Positions 59,475 through 64,000 of a DNA stretch of 64,000 nucleotides are shown in pieces. This stretch comes from Scleromitrula shiraiana (Eukaryota; Ascomycota; Leotiomycetes; Helotiales; Sclerotiniaceae), in assembly GCA_028455995.1 (NCBI GenBank), contig JABELC010000009.1, positions 1,302,001 to 1,366,000 of the forward strand, in the 5' to 3' direction. The notes under the pieces are model-generated. The model saw only the letters and a program-made list of their open reading frames with translations, was not told the DNA's origin and did not search any database. The position numbers and the translations under genes are program-made. How positions within the stretch are numbered: the stretch's first letter is position 1; every line of letters starts with the position of its first letter.

Positions 59475-62400
59475 TAATTGATCAATACGTCTAGATTGAA
59501 GAAACCCTTGTTATTTGAAATTTGGAATTTACATTGTGCCCCCAAACATCCACATTCTATTTCTATCTAGTATGAGGTTGTACAGCAGAACGGAACTTTA
59601 TTTGCTCATTCTTATCTGCCTATCATGTTAGACCTTTCGTACTTTCATATTTTGTTACAATACTGGTGTTTTAGCATTCGATCTAATGGCAGCTGTTTCA
59701 TGAATCTATATGCCGGGTTACATATTCAATCGAATATATATGTTGACTCAATTGAGTAGCCTTCTTGTTTCCTTTATATCATGGATTAAAACTGTATCAG
59801 GCGGGCATGTATACATCCAAGTGAGTAAGAGCTTTGCAGATATTTCAGTCTTCAGGATCAAAGCGCTAAACGCTCATCTGCATTGGAGACTTTTCTACCA
59901 TCCATTAGTCGAAAAGGCTATACGAGTACGAAAGATGAGCAAATGATATTGGGCTGCATTTTCCCGATGTTCGACCAGCTGTTTCTACTCTTAGACCACG
60001 GACGATGGTCCGCTCCGGCACTTCGACTGGTCATGGCTTGCTCCTCATTGATGCTTTCGAAACACAAGGAGAGTCCGTGATATAGACCTGTTGGAACACA
60101 TATCCCTTTTTAATAGAGAGTTATATCAGTTCCGCATTAGTAAGCTCGATTAGATGGTTAGAATTCTTGGTGGTTATTTAAAATCATTTTAGTTGATATG
60201 TAATAAAGAGTGAGCCTATCAAGGCTTGATATCGTTTGGATGCATTCTCCTTAGTGTATGAAAAGAAGCACCTCCGCATTCAAGGAGTTCCTATCCGCAA
60301 TCTAGAATGGTCATGTACCGAGATGGCGGTATAGAATACGCATGTCGAAGTATCCAAGATGGAGTGCCGAGACTTTGGGATCTTATAATCTAAAGAAGAA
60401 AGACCAGCAGTATAGCAGCAGCTTGATTAACTTCTTGAACAAATCATGTAGCAACTATGGTCGATATCAATCGCTTGCGCGCATAGAAATATCGAATCCT
60501 CAAGTGCCCCATTCAAGACCAGCATAGCACGGAGGAAAAACCCCTGTCGGTACAACCACACCATATTCTGCCTTATATGAGTTTAATATCCTCCCTCACC
60601 CCTGAAAAAGGAAAATCAATGTCCACACAAACCATTTCTGTATTTCTATACATACTACGTTCATATCTCCTTTATTTTCTATCTAAATATGTTACCATGC
60701 ATACGTAGATATCTAAAGAGCGGCGAAGCAAATATTATACCTGGCAGTGGCCCCAGGGGGCATTCCTTCAATTGTATTAACACTAGAAGTCTGAAAGTGG
60801 GCAGTAGATTGTTCCTTGCTTCGTATACCTACAGGTAGAAAGTTCCTTGAGTATTCCCATCAGCCATCAGGAAGATAACCTTAATAAAGTGATAAACATA
60901 CAAATTCTGCATCAAATTTTTGCAATCTAGAGCATCAGATATATACTATGAAAAAAACTAGCATCGACATCGAGGTGTTGTATTATTATGGAGGATTAAC
61001 CTTGCATAACGCCGAACATACTGCGCATACATCATCATTAATATGGATATTTCGATTTCGATTCTTTTTTGTTTTGTTTTGTTTTGTTTTGTTTCGTTTT
61101 GCTTTGCTTTGTTTTGTTTTATGCAGATGGATATGCAGATGGATTAATGTAGAAACTAATCTTTGGAATTTTGGTCCCACATTACCAAGGCTCTACTACT
61201 TACGGAAGTACACTAGCACGTCTCGCATATCTACGGAGTGCTCAAGTATTTTGAAAGTAACACCCCCGCCCATTCTTAGACTTGATGGATGGGATGGATG
61301 GGATGAATGGGATGGATGGTCGATCAACAAGCAAGGCAGCATTTTACCAGGTACAGCAGAAGATAAATTCGAAGGGTTTTGGGTTAAAGTGAACGGTGTG
61401 GATTCAAGATTAACTGGTAGAGTATGTTGATAATGAGATCTCATACCATACCGGTACCTGGCATGATATCTATTTGGTGGATACATACGTTCAATAAATT
61501 AATATAGTAGAAGCCCCTAAGGCTTGAACTGTTGAACTATTATATGGTTATTTTGGTGCCCTATATCGGCAAATGTTCAAGGCATTTAATCGTCCTTTTA
61601 GCCCTTTAGGAAATACAAGCATGAAATCATATACTGTACGTAATACCACCGGTCATCGTCCAAAGAATGAGTATGTGAAAATTCGGTCAAAATGCAAGTC
61701 ATCATCCATCTAAACATTTCGGAAGATGTACAACCGTATCTACTCGAGTATATAGAGAATAATACAATATTAGTTCTCAAATCACAACAATGGGCGACCC
61801 CTCATCCTTTTCATCTCAAACTTCGACTTCCCAAAATCATACTTTCAAACTTGGGGCAGGAGGCAATTCGTGCGTCACAAGAGACCCTGTAGATTTCCAT
61901 ATAAAAACATAGTTCTAATGTAACCTTGAAGGCTCGAACAATTCAAAACAGCGATCTCATTTGGATAATTCCACTGTAGCGTAGAGTAGCGTAGCGGGTG
62001 TAGGTCGAGAATTCAAATTGACCAATTATTATGCATACTTCATATATACTTACCATGATACCCTTTCCCCATCTACGCCTTCAAAAACAAAAACTTGACA
62101 TAAAAAATCCATAAGCGGCATCTAGTAAAAATATTCCGAAATTGATTTTAAGCGGTCTAATCTGTACCTTGTCTTCTCTTCTCTTGTTTTGTCTTGTTTA
62201 CTAGGTCAATTAGATCCATTAGATCCATAGAACTTCTCTTGTCTAGGTAAGAACTGTACCTTAATCTACACTACATACCTGGGTCCTGCGCCGTTAACCT
62301 ATGTTTAGAGTGGAAAACTTAACTTGGAAATGATATGGAGTTTTCCTCGTTGTTCCCTCGAAACTTCCCAAAGAAAAGAAGGAAACGAAAGAAAAGAAAA

Positions 62401-63234
62401 TTCAGCCATATTGAAGCCCTTGTTCATTATTATGGAAACACATGAACCGTGTTTATCTCAGTCATTCTTGTCCTTGTCATCGAGATATACAGACGATATA
62501 TTCAATTTTGATGAGAAGAAGTCTCTTGTTTCTCTCAATTCTTATTACTCTCTCTTCCTCTCTCACTACCTCCTACCTCGAGCTCGATTCCCCCCCACGC
62601 ATACATACAACCGTCGCTCCTTTACTTCACATATCCCCACATCCTCACACTCTCTATTGTAATTCGTTCTTATAGTTGTTTGTTAAAATCATTTTTCCAA
62701 TATATATATAAATATATAAATATAAATATATATTACTCATATATCACTCATATAAGATTTAATGTCGGGTAATGAGTCCATCTATATTAATTACACTTCT
62801 TGATATAACTTTGGAAGGATTTGTTTACTTTTCACACCCGGAGGATCCCGCAGCCTCTCGAGCAACACTCCTCATATAATGCCTGTTACGATAAACATCA
62901 ATTCTCGAGATTCACTGTCATTTACGTTTATTTCGAATTCGCTCTTGTAACTGGTTTCGATTTCCATTTATTCGTTGATATTGCCAAGTTGGGCAATAAT
63001 CTTATTCTAAAACAAATATTCGACAACGGCACTAATAACTCTTGCTTCATACTTTTCTCTCAGCATTAACAAATCTCACGGATAGTTTATTCTAGCAATC
63101 TCTGCGTGCAAACATATTCCTTTATGAATTGAAACGCTCCACCGGGTCAAACGCGGGTCTTTGATTGATTGCATCAAGCGCAAATTGCCGAAAGTCGGCC
63201 ATATAGAGTTGAAGAGTTCGGAAAGGCAGGCATC
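59475..63234. other. 3.8-kb region without recognised genes
   Basis: Some open frames (59710-59946, 59883-60080, 60948-61430, 62324-62662, 62821-63069) show no domain or gene-like start. The GATGG run near 61287-61318 and the TTTTG tandem near 61068-61115 are microsatellites. The stretch 62820-63234 may be the 5' leader of the next gene, since it has balanced base composition. Confidence 0.4.
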
Positions 63235-64000
63235 ATGTCCGAATCTGTGGGCATAAGCGCGTTAAATCAGCAGGATGGCAGCGATGAATCATCTGCACAA
63301 AAATCGCCGTATTCTTTCAATCGCCGAGTTCGTCCACCTCCCATAAGTACCACCAGCGAAAGCGACAACCGAGTTCTCATAGGATCGCAGAAGCTTCAAA
63401 GGAAAGAATCGAAAGGAGGTCTTCGAGGGATATTCACTAGGAATAAGCCGGAGAAAATCGTTATACCATCAGTTGCTGAAGAGCGAACGCTGGCGTCTCC
63501 ACTACGATCGCCGGTAATCACACCGGTTTCACCAAGATTGCTGAGCCCTATTGAAGACCGGTTCTTTCGAAATTTTGGAATCAGTAATACGCCCGATTCA
63601 GCACGATCTGGAATTCTAGGCCCCTCAGAAAAACCAACCAGAACACCCTCCCGTATGAACTTGAGATCCAAACCTACCACAAAATCTACCCCAAAAACGA
63701 GCACGAAACCAGCATTATTCGAGCCACCACCATTATTCCAAAGCTATCCCCAATCGATAAAATACTCCCAATTGTCATCATCGACTTTATCAGCGGATGC
63801 GATTCTACGGATTGCGGGTTCCAATCATAAAAGAAATACCAGTCTTCAGACTGGATTACCTCAAATTGGACTTGATGAAACTAACCAGGATCATAGCAAA
63901 CTTGAGAAGAAAAAGCACCGAAGGCATCAATCTGGATCAATATCACTTTTGAGATCGGATTGGACGAAGAAAATATTCGTCTTGGTAACATCCGGTTACC
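63235..64000 (+). CDS. PH-domain-like fungal protein, N-terminal part (3' end outside window)
   Basis: From ATG 63235 the frame stays open to the window end (255 codons). Residues 1-225 are Ser/Pro/Arg-rich and disordered, with basic patches (GGLRGIFTRNKPEK) and many SP/TP sites (ASPLRSPVITPVSPRLLSP). From about residue 240 the sequence DWTKKIFVLVTSGY matches the first strands of a PH-like domain found in a family of long fungal proteins of unknown role. PH domains usually bind phosphoinositides or proteins at membranes. The preceding sequence has no in-frame ATG that I prefer. Introns further on cannot be judged. Confidence 0.7.
   Translation, partial: MSESVGISALNQQDGSDESSAQKSPYSFNRRVRPPPISTTSESDNRVLIGSQKLQRKESKGGLRGIFTRNKPEKIVIPSVAEERTLASPLRSPVITPVSPRLLSPIEDRFFRNFGISNTPDSARSGILGPSEKPTRTPSRMNLRSKPTTKSTPKTSTKPALFEPPPLFQSYPQSIKYSQLSSSTLSADAILRIAGSNHKRNTSLQTGLPQIGLDETNQDHSKLEKKKHRRHQSGSISLLRSDWTKKIFVLVTSGY

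Noticed and set aside
59710..60080. Possible small gene or transposase relic
   Set aside because: I could not match the peptides to any family and no splice structure joins them convincingly.

Overview
This is about 64 kb of nuclear DNA from a filamentous ascomycete. Gene density is low, introns are short (about 47-90 nt) with GTAAGT/GTATGT-like donors and CTAAC-type branch sites, and the intergenic DNA is AT-rich and full of microsatellites. Protein resemblance (fungal DUF2415, DUF7707 GPI proteins, Mdj1, Bro1, Pim1, Ole1, Ask1) and the presence of RIP-like, C-to-T-decayed repeats fit Pezizomycotina. I favour Leotiomycetes, perhaps Sclerotiniaceae, but that placement is an inference from general resemblance, not from a search.

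Layout. 1-6 kb: 3' end of a DUF2415 gene, a decayed DUF7730/F-box-like gene, and a GPI-anchored DUF7707 surface protein. 6-25 kb: the best-conserved block. It holds a C2H2/fungal_trans regulator on the minus strand, then on the plus strand SAP30 (Sin3/Rpd3 complex), MDJ1 (mitochondrial DnaJ), BRO1 (ESCRT-associated), a minus-strand pseudogene of the LPAEVRNKIY type, and PIM1 (mitochondrial Lon). 25-47 kb: sparse and microsatellite-rich, with a kinase-like protein that has a rewritten catalytic loop, a UapA/UapC-type purine permease of unusual base composition, the OLE1 delta-9 desaturase, and a five-exon thioesterase carrying an apparent one-base frameshift. 47-52.5 kb: an LTR retrotransposon erased by C-to-T mutation, with 168-bp LTRs. 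52.5-64 kb: a small membrane protein with a Leu-Glu repeat tail, a Ty3/gypsy RNase H relic, the second copy of an unclassified ~230-270 bp repeat, a small Ser-rich protein, the DASH subunit ASK1, a candidate MITE, and the 5' part of a PH-domain-like gene that runs off the window.

The genes are housekeeping functions placed side by side and do not form a pathway cluster. MDJ1 and PIM1 both serve mitochondrial protein quality control (chaperone and ATP-dependent protease) and lie about 8 kb apart, but nothing suggests co-regulation. I see no secondary-metabolite cluster, CRISPR array, tRNA or rRNA gene. The most novel signals are the strand-switched mutation pattern in the retrotransposon, the unclassified dispersed repeat, the TIR element, the degenerate kinase, and three disabled or frameshifted genes. 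Exon borders were set by eye from splice motifs, reading-frame phase and family resemblance.
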